From Bactericera cockerelli (lineage: Eukaryota > Arthropoda > Insecta > Hemiptera > Triozidae), in assembly GCA_024516035.1 (NCBI GenBank), contig CM044956.1, positions 53,611,546-53,675,545 of the forward strand: 64,000 nucleotides of DNA. Direction: 5' to 3'. Position 1 is the stretch's first letter, and each line of letters begins with the position of its first letter. Positions 12,337-25,440 of this stretch are shown piece by piece. The notes under the pieces are model-generated. The model was not told the origin of the DNA and made no database searches. It worked only from the letters and a program-made list of their open reading frames with translations. Position numbers and translations under genes: made by a program.

Positions 12337-13483
12337 TGAAGAAAAAAAATTTCTTATGCACAATATTGATTTTTTTCTAAAAATGGACGCATAAATTCGT
12401 CTACTCATCTACTGGATTAACTCTCCAACATCAAATTATTGTATCATCAATTTTACCTCATGGTATGTTACAAAACACGGAAAAGTAAAGGAAATAAAAC
12501 GCTGCAATGGATATTATACTGAAGATACTGAAAATATCAGAAAATCAGCAGTGAAATAGGAAAGAAAAAATAAGCTCAAAGTGCAAAAGACTCATTCATA
12601 TCGATTATCAGGTACTGACAAAGCAACATAATAAAACTGAGTAGAACAACAAGAAAGAAAAGAAACAAATAAAAACAATGAAAATACTATAATCGAACTA
12701 CAGAAACCCAATGAAGATGAAAATAACCAACAGAAGTAACAGAACAACAACAGAAAAAGAAAAACTGTAAAAATGACAGAAAAGAAAAAAGTGAATACCA
12801 GCAATATCAAAAAACAACAACAACGAAAATGCAGGGAAAAGAGCACATTAATATTGGCTCTCTATTACAAAAATCAGAGCTATCAGAGTAATAAATGTTA
12901 CATTTTATGGGCGCATTTATCAGAAAGAAAAAGGTGTTTGCAGTTTAACTTCTCTACTGGGTGGGGAAAGTTCTGTATGTTGACCTGAATTCAAACGACA
13001 GCATTCAAGTTCTTTCCTTTATCTATTTGGACGGTCCTCTTCCTGTTTGTGTTGATAGTTTTCACAGGCGCTTCTAGAGTACGAGTGTGGTTCGTGTTTC
13101 CGTCCGATTGTCGTTTTGTCATTAGCTGTTTTATTTTTAATGCAATTTTTTAGTAATTTTGACTAGAGAGATAATAAAATTATATAAGTAATTTAAGACC
13201 CAGCTCACATAGTTGCAAAAAGACATGAGACACAGTATAAAATAAGACCAATGATTTTTTTTTCTTCTTGATTTTTTGTGTTGATAATGGCACAATTCAC
13301 TTTGTGAGGAGTAAAATGTGAAAATTGATCATTTTGGAACTCATAAAACTCTCTTTATCAACAAAAAATATTTTAAAAAATATAACAGATTAAAAAGCAT
13401 GGTACCTGACAGAAACATTGAACTCACAACTAATCAACTTTAGCACCACAAAACCTAAGCCTCCCATATTTTGAACTTATTTC

Positions 13484-13552
13484 ATCTCTCTCTCTTTCTC
13501 TCTCTGTCTCTCTCCCTATTTCTCTCTCTGCCTATTGCTCTCTCTCTTGCTC
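13484..13552. repeat. CT-rich simple sequence
   Basis: Interrupted CT dinucleotides with gtctctctcc and ctgcctattgc interruptions. No other content. Confidence 0.8.
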
Positions 13553-16477
13553 TTCCCACCCTATCTGCTTTTCCAAATGGTGTGTCTTTTTCTCTCCTAA
13601 TGTTTACATATTGTATTTATTCATTTTGGCACTCATCACACTGCTTCTGATTTTGCCCCGACTTTTTTTTTGCTGGCACTTTGCCTTTGTTATCATTTTA
13701 GCAACCTCGCCCTCGTGTTTGGAATTATTGTTTGTTTCCAATAACTGCACATATGTGCGAGTACACTCTGCATGTTAGGTTGAGCTGCAATTGACAGTTT
13801 TGTATTTTGTGGATGAAATTTATAACTTTGGGAAGCATTTAGAGTTTGTTTTTCGAAAACTATGTTGTATAACGCCTGTAACGGTAATATTGAATACGAA
13901 TTATGCTCAAACAGTTGTGAGTTCTGTGTATTGTTTGCGACATTATCTAAGTAAAGGTAATATGTATACCTATTAATAATGTACCTATAAAGTTATTAAG
14001 CTAACACCGGATAGTATTAGGTATTGCAGGAGTGTACTTCTATTCCTACTTGTGCAGTAAAAATATTTTTTATTACCGCAGAACTATCTATGTACCTACA
14101 TATTATAAGTGCAATGAGCTCAGTATGAAAATTTTTCGGTAAAATTGTCATATTTATTGTGTTTATCACGATGTGATATTAACACAAGTACTCAAACTTG
14201 CTTAACTAAGTATAAGCTGAACATAGGACCAACCAACAAAAATACTCAAATTTGTAGGAAAAATTATAAATACAAAAAAGAAACTACTATCTGAACCATA
14301 CACTGTACACAGCCATGCCTCAGTTAACGGTGGTTATTAATTTTAATATACTTTTGAGGAAAAAAACGTTAATTTATTAATTATTTGACCTAGAATTTCC
14401 TGGAAAAAAAGCTCCCTCAAAAATGAAGCAGAGTAATAAGGTTTCCAAAAGAGTTAATTCTAAAGTTACCTTAATAATTTTTTTACAAACTGCAAAATTA
14501 TTCCAGCTGATGCACATAGACTGCAAAGAAGTATATATGTATTTACAATTTTGAAACTACATAGATAATATAGATACAAAAGAGAAATGAAATTATGAGA
14601 AATATTATGTAAAAAAATAAGTAAAATTCTTTCCACAACATCCCTTTGACCAGACATTTCATTATACTATAGAAAGGTATGTAGGTAAATGAAAATACCA
14701 TTCATGTTCCCTCAACAAAAACAAATTCCAAGAAGTCAAAGCTCAAAATTTTTAGAGAATGTAGATGCGTACAGTGATAGGGAGGTGAAATTATTTATCA
14801 TTATGAATACACAGAACAGACCCTCTCAGGGGTTTACACTCACAGTAGGCAAGTAGGCACTCTTGATCTCTGCGTGGCGTGACTTCAAAGGCTCAAACTC
14901 ATTTCTGTCGAATTTAGAAATGAAATTGGGGTGGGAAAATCTTTTATTCTATTGAGAGGAGATTTCTTCTTCATCAGGCAGACAGGATTAAAAATCTTCA
15001 CCTGATGCTTACCGGGGGGTGAATTTCATTGGGGATTGAAATCAATGGAGAAAGCTTTACTCATGTAATTGAAGAATTCATAATTATTATTATTATTATG
15101 ATTCATAATTATATTATCCTCCATTTTGTTTATTACAAAAAATGCCATTTTATTATAACTGTGAGAGCGAATGCTCATCTTTCTAGATTAATACCATGTT
15201 GAAAAGGCACATGAATGTATAAATAGAAAATCTCTCTAATGCTCATAATTATTATGATGATAATTTTAAATTCAAAATTTTGTACTTGCTCCACTCTTGA
15301 CTCAATTTTGATATCAGTTCGGATGGCTTCGTCCACAATACATCAACAAATATCAGGTAATGTAATCAGAACGTCATCTATGTATAAGAGTACCTAGAAC
15401 TATTTACTTATAATTCAGAAATCATTTGTTGTTTAGTGGATCATTTGTATGCGTCAGAATTTTGAAAATTTCACCTGTTACAGTTGTTAGCGACATAAGG
15501 TACAGTGAAAATTGAGAAGATTCCGTTAGGAACTTATGATTATTGTACATCTACAATTAAGAAAAAATATTTTAAGTACAAAATGTTCTGTTCTGTCATT
15601 TTGTGAGATAGGTAATGTTTTTTTTTTATATATAATAATAATTTTATTTATTTGTAATAGTATTTTACAATTTTTTGATAAGTATAATATTTTATCGTAA
15701 TTATCAACAATTCAGCAAATACTGAATTGTGTCCCAAATCAAAATGAGAATATTTTGAAATTGACAAAAAAAATAATCGTTTTTTATTATTTTTTATCCA
15801 TACAATAGATTCTCGAGGTTCTTGGAATGGTTGGAGCTGAATTTTCTATACGTCTCCGATTCGCAGACGGATAAAACCATTTTACTTCTGTGGGACTTAT
15901 TTATCTTGTCATAACATCTCCTTGGGTAATGGGTACCAGTACCAGTGACGAACCCACTACTTCTTCCTACACAATAGACATCTGTAAGTGCCTGTATTGT
16001 GTTCCTTTCATGACAATTGTCAAATTCTTTGCAACAGGAGGCCAATACATTTCTATTGAATGACAATACATATGCTATTTTGTCAGTTAACGATACACCG
16101 GAGGTATGATTGTCAACTCAACAAATGAACTCAACCCAGATTGTAAAATTTGATATTTATGTAAGGATTTTTAATTCATTTCAAATCGTACTTCATCCCA
16201 ATTGGATCATGAGAAAAAATGTTCAGAGTATATTACTTAACAGGGGCTTTTTCAGGAAAACTACAGTTTCTAGTACCTACAATAAACCTACATAGGTAAA
16301 AATAGATAGTAGATTATAGGTAGATAGTAGTTACGATACATATTTATTTTATTTTATTTTGACAAGATTTGTGCTTTATTTTTTTACATAATTTCATTAC
16401 AATGTTTTGAATAACAATAACATAATAAATATATAAGTATTAAAAATGAATCAAATATAATTATTACGAGTATGCAC

Positions 16478-16532
16478 TTATTATATCACACTAAGGTACC
16501 TGGGGAACCAGGCACCTTGTTTTGTGATAATA
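16478..16532. repeat. Imperfect hairpin
   Basis: The inner arms AAGGTACCTGG and CCAGGCACCTT pair with one mismatch around a GGAA loop. Outer flanks ttatatcaca and tgtgataata also pair approximately, giving arms of about 25 nt. It could be a tiny fold-back element or a chance hairpin. I found no second copy in the window. Confidence 0.6.
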
Positions 16533-18237
16533 GAGAATAGATAATTTACTTTCTCTTGCAAAGAATTATTGCTTCTATGTGTCATAGAAAGAAAAATATT
16601 CAATTCATCATATTACAGTCCTATTCTTTGGCATAAATTTTGAAAACTGAACGTCGAATGAACTTGACTTTTCAAAAAAAACTTAAATAATAATACTGTT
16701 TCGCAGTCCATTTCACAGAACAAACGTACTCTAAAATCCCTGAATTTGCAAGCAGAGGGGATCATAACTTTCATTTATTATTAAAGATCATTATTAGACG
16801 GAAAATACACCGAGAGTCAAGTCTCTCAATGTCTAGACGGAATATATGAAAATTTTATGCATTGCGAAAATGACAGGCATGGGGGTTACTCAAAATGGCT
16901 CTCTTTCTTTATCTCCTCTTTAAGGTAGACTTTAATTTTTAGAAATTCGTTTGGTTTTCAAGTTAGATTTGAAAAAAAAACTTCCCCTCCCGACTCAGTA
17001 AAAAAGGTGTGTAATTTTCTGTCTAGATAAGCTTTTCCACCACAACCTACTAATGTTTTTTCTAATCATACAAACAGATTTTCTTTTCAAAGCAGATGAA
17101 ATGAAGTTTATGCAAAAAACAATTATAGGGATATTAATATACGTTCTTGTAAGACCTCTGTGGCGCCAAGTCTCGATTTGCGTACTATCTTAGAAGGGAA
17201 AACTGAGTGCTAAATCATGACTTGAGACCTCGATATTGTCTATTAATTTCGATCTTATTGTGACTAAGATTCAAAATGTAGGCACTCACTTCTTACTTAT
17301 TTCAGCCGGCTTGAGTTTCGTCGACATCCTGCAAGTATTCAATGGAAAGTACTGACTGTGGAAATTCAGAGTTTTACTAAATCAGTGAGTATCTTTTGAA
17401 TCGTAGTAAAAAATAAGTATTTTGCATAAATCCTTATCGCCTTGTTAAAGCGCTGTATGTAAACTACAACAATAAATAATAATTATGTTTTGATAGTGTC
17501 CAACTACAAACTGGTGCCCCGAAATCTACTGAAAACGTTCCTAGAATTCAAGTAAAAAATCCTTAAAGGAAATGAAATATTCCTCCATCCCCCACGGACA
17601 TTCCTATCGGTTTTAATTTTTATTAAAATAAAATACTATATTCTAAATCTGATCCGACAAATCCCAAAAATAAATTTTGTGACATTCTCAAGTATTTTTA
17701 TCTGTTCTCATCTTATTAATAGTGGATGAGCTGGGTTCTGTAGGGATCTGTGCTTCCCCCGGGACAATAGAATCGTTCTGAAAAATACGGATATGAAGTA
17801 ATATGAACAAATAGGACAATATAATACACATAAAGTGGTAATGTACAGAAATACTTGCTAATGTAGCGTCTATTATGAACTTGTTATTCTTGAAATTCAC
17901 AGTCTATTTATTTTCAGTAGTGTGAAAGATAGTGAAAAAAGAAAAATAATTCCTCGGAAATCTAAATTTCCTTCAGGAGAAGCGGAGACCGAGAAATGGA
18001 AAGCTGAAAGTTTCAGGTTACATTATTTTTTTCTTCTGTTAGAAATGAATTATGTACTTCCGAATAAAGGAAGCCATAAATCTGGGCGACTACTATTTGT
18101 TAGGAATCCCCCGGCAGCCACCGATAATACTGCTGATAACAATGGAGACAAAAAATACCCCATTCTTTTCTCTGTCATCATTGTCTCTAATGGTAAAATT
18201 GTCTCTAGCTCCCACTCTGGAATCTCTTGGAAAGGAA

Positions 18238-18836
18238 AGATCTGAACAGTCCCTTAAGTTCATATTGACATTTGCATTAACTACGTGACTCTTCCATGGC
18301 TTAGGGCCGAATTATGAAACAGGATTCGATAAAAAGATCTGAAGAGTCCCTTCAGTTCATAATTATTGACATTTGCATTAACTACGTAATTCTTCCATCG
18401 GTTCAGGCCGAATTATGAAACAGGATTCAATGAAAAGATTTGAACAGTCCCTTGTTCATGGTGACATTTGCATTAACTACGTGACTCTTCCATGGCTTAG
18501 GGCCGAATTATGAAACAGGATTTGATGAAAAGATCTGACCAGTCCCTCAAGTTCATATTGACATTTGCATTAACTACGTGACTCTTCCATGGCTAAGGGC
18601 CGAATTATGAAACAGGATTCGATAAAAAGATCTGAAGAGTCCCTTCAGTTCATATTGACATTTGCATTAACTACCTAATTCTTCCATCGGTTCAGGCCGA
18701 ATTATGAAACAGGATTCGATGAAAATATTTGAACAGTCCCTTAAGTTCATATTGACATTTGCATTGACTACGTGACTATTCCATGGCTTAAGGCCGAATT
18801 ATGAAACAGGATTCAATGAAAATATTTGAACGGCGC
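18238..18836. repeat. 97-bp tandem array containing a MITE terminus
   Basis: About six units, with repeat starts near 18241, 18338, 18439, 18534, 18631, 18728 and 18825. The spacing is 97, 101, 95, 97, 97 and 97. Each unit contains 'gatctgaacagtccctt', 'catattgacatttgcattaa', 'ctacgtgactcttcc' and then GGGCCGAATTATGAAACAGG. The last is the same as the terminal inverted repeat of the element ending at 19005 and of the small elements at 5131 and 53154, so each unit carries a transposon end. Confidence 0.9.
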
Positions 18837-19005
18837 CTTCATATTGACATTTGAAATTTCGATTTAACCTAAGTGGACAACTGGACACTATTCCTCAAGA
18901 CGCCCTCTAGTGGGGTTTTCAACCAATCACAGCGGACTATAGCCTGAGTTAAGTGATAGTGACCAATTAGATTAAATCTAATTCTGTTTCATAATTCGGC
19001 CCTAA
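18837..19005. mobile_element. Right half of GGGCCGAATT-family MITE
   Basis: The unique part after the array contains 'ttttcaaccaatcacagcg', also present in the copy at 53154-53273. It ends with TTTCATAATTCGGCCCTAA, the inverse of the left terminus repeated in the adjacent array. Together, 18301-19005 reads as one element whose left part has been tandemly amplified. Confidence 0.75.
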
Positions 19006-19067
19006 TAGTAGATTAGCGAGCGTCAATGGCAAGTTTTTTTCTCACCAGTTCTTGTTCTGTCACTGAA

Positions 19068-19250
19068 ATTCAGCAAGGACCAGGGAAGCAAGGACTTGAA
19101 TGTTTCAATCTCGAATCCTCGAGATGTTGGCTATTTCCGGTCTCACTCAGGCTGGGTGAGTTTAATTTCGGTAGCTGGTGTGTGAGTTTTTTATCTACAG
19201 AAGTCCGACAGATTTTAAAGGTCCCAGAATCCCAAGAACTAGCAGAGTAC
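19068..19250 (-). mobile_element. SINE-like dispersed repeat, family E
   Basis: It shares 'ggctat.tccggtctcactcaggctgggtgag' and 'ggtagctggtgtgtgag' with 20028-20200 and 59600-59665. On the minus strand both large copies carry a B-box-like 'cgagg.ttcga'. Orientation is inferred from that box only. A 75-codon frame across it (19026-19253) is unlikely to be a gene. Confidence 0.55.
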
Positions 19251-20027
19251 TGAGTGCCGCTTCAGTACGGAGTGGGGCATTGTGCCTGAGAAAATAATGA
19301 ACATCAGGCAAGTTTCTCAGATTTATGCCTAAATCATAAAACCATACATAATTGCAAATAAATTTTCTAACCGAAAGCTGAGAGAGTGTAAAAAACACAA
19401 TTGAAAATAATATCTCCATTTCCAAGAGATATATACATAGGATAGGCGGTAAGAAAAAAGTTTATAGCAGGTACTCATTTTTATTACACTTTATCTTATT
19501 CTTCTTCTCACATCCTCATTCTCTTTGCCTTCATCTACTTCCTTTTATTTTCTCCGTATTTTTTAAAAGAAGAAAATTGTGTAAAAGAAACCATTAGGAA
19601 CGCCAGATAATGAGGTAAGAACGAGAGAAAAATCCTTCCACGCAATTTAAGACAAAATCTGTATATTAAATTTCCTTTTTTCCTGGCTGCTGGAAGTAAT
19701 AAAGGCAAAAGTAAATTGGGTGGTTCGTGAGAAAAGAAGTGAAAATTCATAAAACTGAAAATATGCACGTTAATAATCGAGAGGTATGCGCGCGTTATAG
19801 CTCAAAATTACCTCAAGGAAAAGCTTGGTTTTTCAGATTTACGTTTCAATATTGAGGTGTGAAAGCGAAGCCAACTATTGCTATCAAGGTGGAATTTCTT
19901 AAACATTTTAGAATATTTCAGTTATCAAAAAAGATAAAAGAAATATTTTTTTAAATAATGCAATAATCTTTTATGAACAATGTTTATGATACTTTCAAAT
20001 CTTTATAGCCAGGGTCGATAACACAAT

Positions 20028-20200
20028 GAATGCACCAGTAGTTCTCATTCGGTCAGTCACTAAAGATGTCCAGCAAGGCTATGCATGAGTGATCAATTTC
20101 GAACCCTCGTAATACTGGCTATACTCGGCCCCACTTAGGCTGGGTGAGGTTAATATATGGTAGTTGGTTTGTCAGTTTCCAGCAAATTGAGGATAAAACC
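20028..20200 (-). mobile_element. SINE-like dispersed repeat, family E
   Basis: The second copy lies about 1 kb from the first in the same orientation: 'ctggctatactcggcccc', then 'ttaggctgggtgaggtt', 'ggtagttggtttgtcag' and 'cagcaaattgagg'. The minus strand reads GAGGGTTCGAAATT where a tRNA B box would be. The phrase 'cagcaaatggagg' also ends the copy at 50137-50300. Confidence 0.6.
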
Positions 20201-20434
20201 CCCATGCAGTTGAAAACGATGTTAAACCCAAAAAACTGTATTAAATTATTTATTTGTAGATATTCTTTATTATTTCATGTTACATATTTAAAAAAAAAAA
20301 TTGTATTCATAGTATCGTTCTTCAGATCATTTGTTTACAGACACACAAACAGACCGATTTAGGCTCTGGGACCCTGAAACGTGCTTTGGCGCTAAAAACT
20401 GACCATCGAAATTTTTGGGTAGTAACTTTCTTTT

Positions 20435-20712
20435 CGGTAGTCACTTGGCCTAGCGGTAGCATGCTCGGCTTGCACTCCAGGTTCGGAATTTTTTCGGCTC
20501 TGTATTTTAATGTCGGGGCATACCCTAGCCTCGTGAGGACAATAGGGGTAGTTGTAGAGTGGGCAACGACCAGTGGTGGCATTACGAGACTGATGTTGGA
20601 ATAAGATGGTTGGTTGGAGATAAAATGCATTTGCATTAGTTCTTGTAATGTCGATGCTACCCACTAAACAATGTGACATAATGACACAGATAACTAGCTC
20701 TTTATCTTATCT
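20435..20712 (+). mobile_element. tRNA-derived SINE, family B
   Basis: The head reads GGCCTAGCGGTAGCATGC, which fits an A box, and then 'ccaggttcggaa' for the B box. The body, 'ctcgtgaggacaat', 'caacgaccagtggtggcatta' and 'gatgctacccacta', matches the full copy at 28081-28383. Candidate target-site duplications flank it: AGTAACTTTCTTTT at 20421-20434 and AATAACTTTCTTTT at 20713-20726, with one mismatch. Confidence 0.8.
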
Positions 20713-20726
20713 AATAACTTTCTTTT

Positions 20727-23700
20727 TTATAAGATAAAGAAATTATAAAACATGGGAGGTTGAAATTTGATGTGTCGTGTTTGATTGAGCATCAATTTGT
20801 CGGACTTGGCTACCGTAATCCGTAACGGAATCATGTTTACTTTATGTATGTCAAAAAACCGACTTAAGGTCAACCTTCAATTATATGCTCCAGAGTAGTT
20901 GACCACTTACAGGACATTAGGAACAGGGAAAGGACAAAAGTTCCTGGTGTATAATCACGCGATACGCAAGACGTGAAGGAGACCAGCGATAGTATCTTCG
21001 TTTCCTGCTCCATGATTGTCCTTACGATTTTTTTTTTTTTGTTTTTTGTAGATATTCTTACTGTTATTACCAGAAAAGTAATTGTCCCAGAGAGATGGCA
21101 CTGTCCTGGTGACAGAGTAATGGACTTGAGTTCTACAGGATGATCCGTTATGTGAGTAATGTCACAATAATGACAGCCTTGTGACTCGGCAAATATACAG
21201 GGTGTGTTTTATATTGAACAATGGAAATAAAATATTGTATTTCTTTCAATCATGAACAGCTGAAAGATCAGGCATCATAAATAAAGAGATCTTTGCCCCT
21301 AAATAATGCTCTGTACTTAAACTATTCTTAATATTAATATGAGTACCATCAGATATGACTGTAAAAAAGTTACAAGTTAAAAAAAAAACTTTGTCAACAA
21401 TTTGACATGTAAAAGTGGCAGAACTTAAATGTAATGGAAAATAAATTTACCAGACACAAACAAGATTTAGAAGAAATAACACACAGCACTCTTAATAGAT
21501 CGTTGTAACTGCATGTGAGATTACCGCTCTACTGGTAATTGTAGGTGGCCTCTATTATGAAGGAGGACGGAAAAGCTGAGATAGGATGAGGATAGCGTGG
21601 AGAAGGGATGGAGAAGATGTTTAAAATTCTAGACGTTTTTTACAAAAAAGAACAACATTTTAAAGAGATAAGGAAACCCTACTCGTGTATCTAACTACTA
21701 CTTTCATACCTAGGGGAACGTTGCCTAAAGGTGTAGAGTCCTGTTTATTGGTTAGAGCTATTCATTTTATTATTTTTTCCTAATACCTATTTACATTTTC
21801 CCTATTTTGGAGAAATTTATCTAATGGAGTTGTTTCTTATATATGTTTTTATCTAATTATGAGATCGTCTTTACTTAACAAATTCAAGTTACCAAATTCC
21901 AGTACTTCTTACATTTTATAGTTTGAATATGAACTCTTATAATTTTAACTCACTATTTTTCTTGGAGTTGTCAATTAAAATAAAGACCCCACGGAAATTT
22001 CGGTAAGTATGTTTTGCTCATAGATGGTTTCATATTTCGATGTGTAGGCAACGTTCTCCTAATTGTACTATCTCTGCCGGAAAATGTATTTTTAAACAGG
22101 AGCATTAGAAAGGAGCAACATGCGAGCTCGCGTCAAAGAAGAAGCGAGGAATGAGAAGAAGAAAGTGACGAGGAAGAAGATGAAGTAATGGAAGATGATA
22201 AAAAATAAGAAAACGAGATGAGAAAGATGAAAAGCGGGAGTGAGATCTCGGAGGCAAATAAGAAACAGATATAATTCTGAATAAAGTACATGCTGACATG
22301 GAGAAAGCATTTGATAGCTTCTGAGTGGAGTGGGGAAAGCGTTTAGAGTAACTAGAAAATGGGACGTGGGTGCTGTACTGCGACGCAACGAGGGCATCAA
22401 GAAAGAATATTAGGATCCTCAAAGTGATATTAGATATGAGATGAATTTCAGATGGGATGAGCTTTCCAAGTGGCGGATCTTGGAGTACCACAAGCGATGG
22501 AGGATTTGCTTTAATCGGGGATTTCACACCGTAAAGTTTAGTTCCCGTAGCTGAGGTGCCTTAAGGCTGGGGTCTTGTATGGAGTTTTAGAATATGTTTT
22601 CTTATAGCACTTCTACTATCATCAAGGGAAGTCTTTGTGCATTTCAGGATATAATAAAACTGGAAAGGGAGTTGACATTGCTAACGAAAGACTGGTTTAG
22701 AACCACTGTGGGTGACTTTTATTCAGTGAAAGAATACCATATGTGTCCAGAAGTAAATGTGCAACTCCAAGTGATTGGAGAGTAAGAACTAAGAACAAAT
22801 AGAAGGAAAGACGTACTGATAAGACTGGAGAAGTACGAACCGAGAACAATAGACGCCGAAGAATGGAAACTCAAGACTCGAAGACAACATCTATAAACGG
22901 CAAAAGAAAGTTGAAATGCTCGCCCTCACTCTCTCTCCCCCCAAACCCGTCAAAACCTTTAAACAACTTAAAAACTAAACAAAAGTATATAATTTAGCAT
23001 GAAGTAGGTATGAGAAAACCAAGAAAAAAGTGTAAGAAGCACGTTTTACCCTCTCCTTCTCTTCTCTCCTATTTTTAATACGCTGTTTCATTTGGACAAA
23101 ACTTTTTCGGAAAGACAGAGAAAAAGAAATGTTTAGAGTTTGTTTCAAGTTTAAACTTATTTCATTCTTTGGCATTTTTCTCTACAACAGTCAGTCGCTC
23201 TTTATTCATGTATCGAGACAGAAAATTTTCTCTATTATTTTTTATGCAATATTTTTCTTTTCTTCAAGGCTGCAGAGTTTGACAGAGAGAAATTATGTAA
23301 TATTCACACCCAAAATTATAATAGAAAACCCAGGCCAATATTTGTATTGCTGAGCTATATTTTGGCATCAAGATCATGAAGATAACTCCAAGATTTTTAT
23401 ATTTGTGCATTTCTGTATTTAGTCAAGTTAGAATACTTCTTATATAAAAAAATAAAGAGGATTGACAGGCCAAATTACAGCCTGACTCACGTAGTGTATA
23501 TTATAATATACACATATTATGTGACCGTATTTTCAACCTATTACAACTTACATTATCAATATTATCGAACTGCTTCATTGAAATATGTATATATACAATA
23601 AACCTGCTTCCACCTCCCTGTGTTGAAAGTTATACATGACGAATTGTATCCTTTTCCCAAAGTCTGACGTACCTGGAACAAGAAATTGAGATATTTGGAA

Positions 23701-24029
23701 TAAGTTTTCCATTTATAAAAATTATAATAATATGAAGATTAATAGTCAGAAAAAACAAGACAGGTTATATAGGTCGGTTGGCTGGCGCTACTTGACGAGC
23801 GCTCACCTACCGGCGAGCTTGGTTTTACGTGACCCCTAGATTATCTAGGGATTAATGTACTATTAATCATTTGTAATATACTCGTACACATATAATAATA
23901 CTGTGAGTAAATGCAATTTCCTAATTTTCAAGTAGTAGTTGTTAATAATTTTAGAACCTTCTATCCATCAGAACTTTCATTATCGCCTTCATGTTCTGTT
24001 GTTTCTGACTACTGCAGCAAATGTAATTT
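20727..24029. other. Region without recognised gene
   Basis: Mostly AT-rich. A purine-rich stretch at 22090-22260 and 22780-22920 produces artefactual frames on the minus strand (up to 140 codons at 22105-22527). A short reverse-transcriptase-like motif at 22238-22350 is listed separately. Nothing else is recognisable. Confidence 0.5.
22262..22350 (+). pseudogene. Possible decayed LINE reverse-transcriptase fragment
   Basis: Plus-strand translation at 22295-22321 gives DMEKAFDSF, then a stop, then VEWGKRLE in the same frame. Non-LTR retrotransposon reverse transcriptases carry a domain-A motif of the form D-x-E-K-A-F-D-x-V, where the first aspartate is catalytic and a tryptophan and leucine often follow. 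The frame is open for only about 20 codons upstream, and no downstream motifs (the RQGC or FADD type) were found. A chance match is quite possible. Confidence 0.3.
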
Positions 24030-24262
24030 ATTATCTCTCTCTCTCTCTCTCTATCTTCCTCTTTCTTTCTCTCTATCTCTCTCTTCCCCTATCTCTCTTT
24101 CTCTTCCTCTCTATCTATCTTCCTCTTTCACTTTCTCTCTCTCTCTCTCTCTCCTATCTATCTCTCTCCCTGTCCTCTCTCTCTCGTCTCTCTCTCCCTT
24201 CCCTCTCTCTTACACACTCTCTCTCCCCCTCCATCTCTATCCTTCCCTTTCTCTCTCCCTCA
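24030..24262. repeat. CT-rich microsatellite
   Basis: About 230 bp of interrupted CT dinucleotides with tatct, ttcc and ccc interruptions. Two overlapping frames of 115 and 122 codons made of L, S, P and F cover it and are low-complexity artefacts. Confidence 0.9.
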
Positions 24263-25084
24263 AATTCCTCATTTCCTGAAAACTGATTTCAACTTTTCAT
24301 TTTACATCTACTCACTTCTGCATACTCTGGGATCCTCGCCATACTCATATGTATAACATATTCGTATGTTGGGTTATTTGGCAAGACTTTAACGTGGTAT
24401 ACACATAACAGCTTTCGAGTTTTCGCTGGTCTTCCATGCAAATGCGAAACGAGAGTATCATAGTATTATTTTCCTTTGCGAAAAGTTAGCAACGCCACAA
24501 GTTAGCCCGTTAGAGTAACACTAGTATATCTGTAGTTTGTTTTTTTTATGTTGAGTGTTTCATTTTTCACAGCCTTTTTTATTTCATAGACCTGAAACAG
24601 CAGCTCCTTGATAATCTCGTGGTCAAAACATAGAAGATATAATTATAAGATTGCCTATCCCATAATATGCTTCCCCTCTGATGGGTCAGCAGTGACACAA
24701 TACTTCCCACTTCATTTTTACGTGCTGGATCAAGAGTACAGTTTATTCCCATTATATCGATTTTGTATTGTTTTAAATAATTCAATGATTATTAGTACCT
24801 TTTTTTTAATTACGCTCTTTCATCTCACCCAGCCTGGGTTGGTTCGGATATAATCATCAGCATCATGTAGGTTCTGTCAAGAGCGTCACCCACCAGACCT
24901 TCACCTCGCTCCATGTTACTTAGCTTCAGCGATCTTAAGAAAACTGGTGAATTGGACATGTTATGGACCGCGACGCTGTCAATCATAAGCATGGATACTG
25001 CATTTTGAATTTTTGTCCTTTTAACAATGCCTTTTTCCCCCTGTACTATTGAATAATTTTAACTTGTTGATACATACATAAATA

Positions 25085-25170
25085 TCTAGTTACCCAATAT
25101 TATATTCACCGGAATAAAATTGTATCACCTGGACGGGACTAGAACCCATGTCAACATTAATAATTGTACA
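25085..25170 (-). mobile_element. Possible tRNA-derived SINE remnant
   Basis: The minus strand carries GGTTCTAGTCCCGTCCA, a good B-box context, but no convincing A box or family body can be traced. It could be a remnant of a SINE of unknown family. Confidence 0.35.
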
Positions 25171-25256
25171 GGAAATTGTCTTACAACTTCAAAACATGAT
25201 GTTTCAAAATATTTAAGTAACATTTTCTACACAACAAATTTGTCTGGTTGAGGGAT

Positions 25257-25440
25257 GTTAAAACAAGCTAGCTTGAAGTCTTCCAATGGGTTGGCTTTAA
25301 CAGAAAAAAAGCCAAATTCTTACGATGTATGGTTGATAGCATTTAAAAATGACTTGGTTCAGGACGAGCCAATAAAATTTGGCTGAAGACCATCCACTCC
25401 CAACCAGCTGGTTACAACAACAAAATAAGTCCTGATACAA
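25257..25440 (+). mobile_element. Dispersed repeat, family H
   Basis: It shares 'tggttcaggacgagccaa', 'ttggctgaagaccatc' and 'ggttacaacaacaa' with 57165-57312, and is related on the opposite strand to 38208-38400. Near its end is AACCAGCTGGTT, a perfect 12-bp palindrome. No coding capacity; it is probably the tail of a short retroposon or another non-autonomous element. Confidence 0.65.

Larger units (their letters stand above)
11417..18237. other. Long AT-rich region, no gene recognised
   Basis: No protein family is recognisable in 6.8 kb. It contains an A run (12225-12245), a perfect palindrome (12313-12336), a CT-rich simple sequence (13484-13552), ATT repeats near 15085-15100 and a hairpin (16478-16532). 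Open frames reach 107 codons (17922-18245, plus) but carry no motif I can name and are overlapped by other frames. Confidence 0.55.

Noticed and set aside
22105..22527. 140-codon minus-strand frame
   Set aside because: Covers a purine-rich stretch; composition-driven, with no signal, domain or conserved motif that I can recognise.
23911..24286. Leucine/serine-rich frames of 115-122 codons
   Set aside because: Translations of a CT microsatellite.
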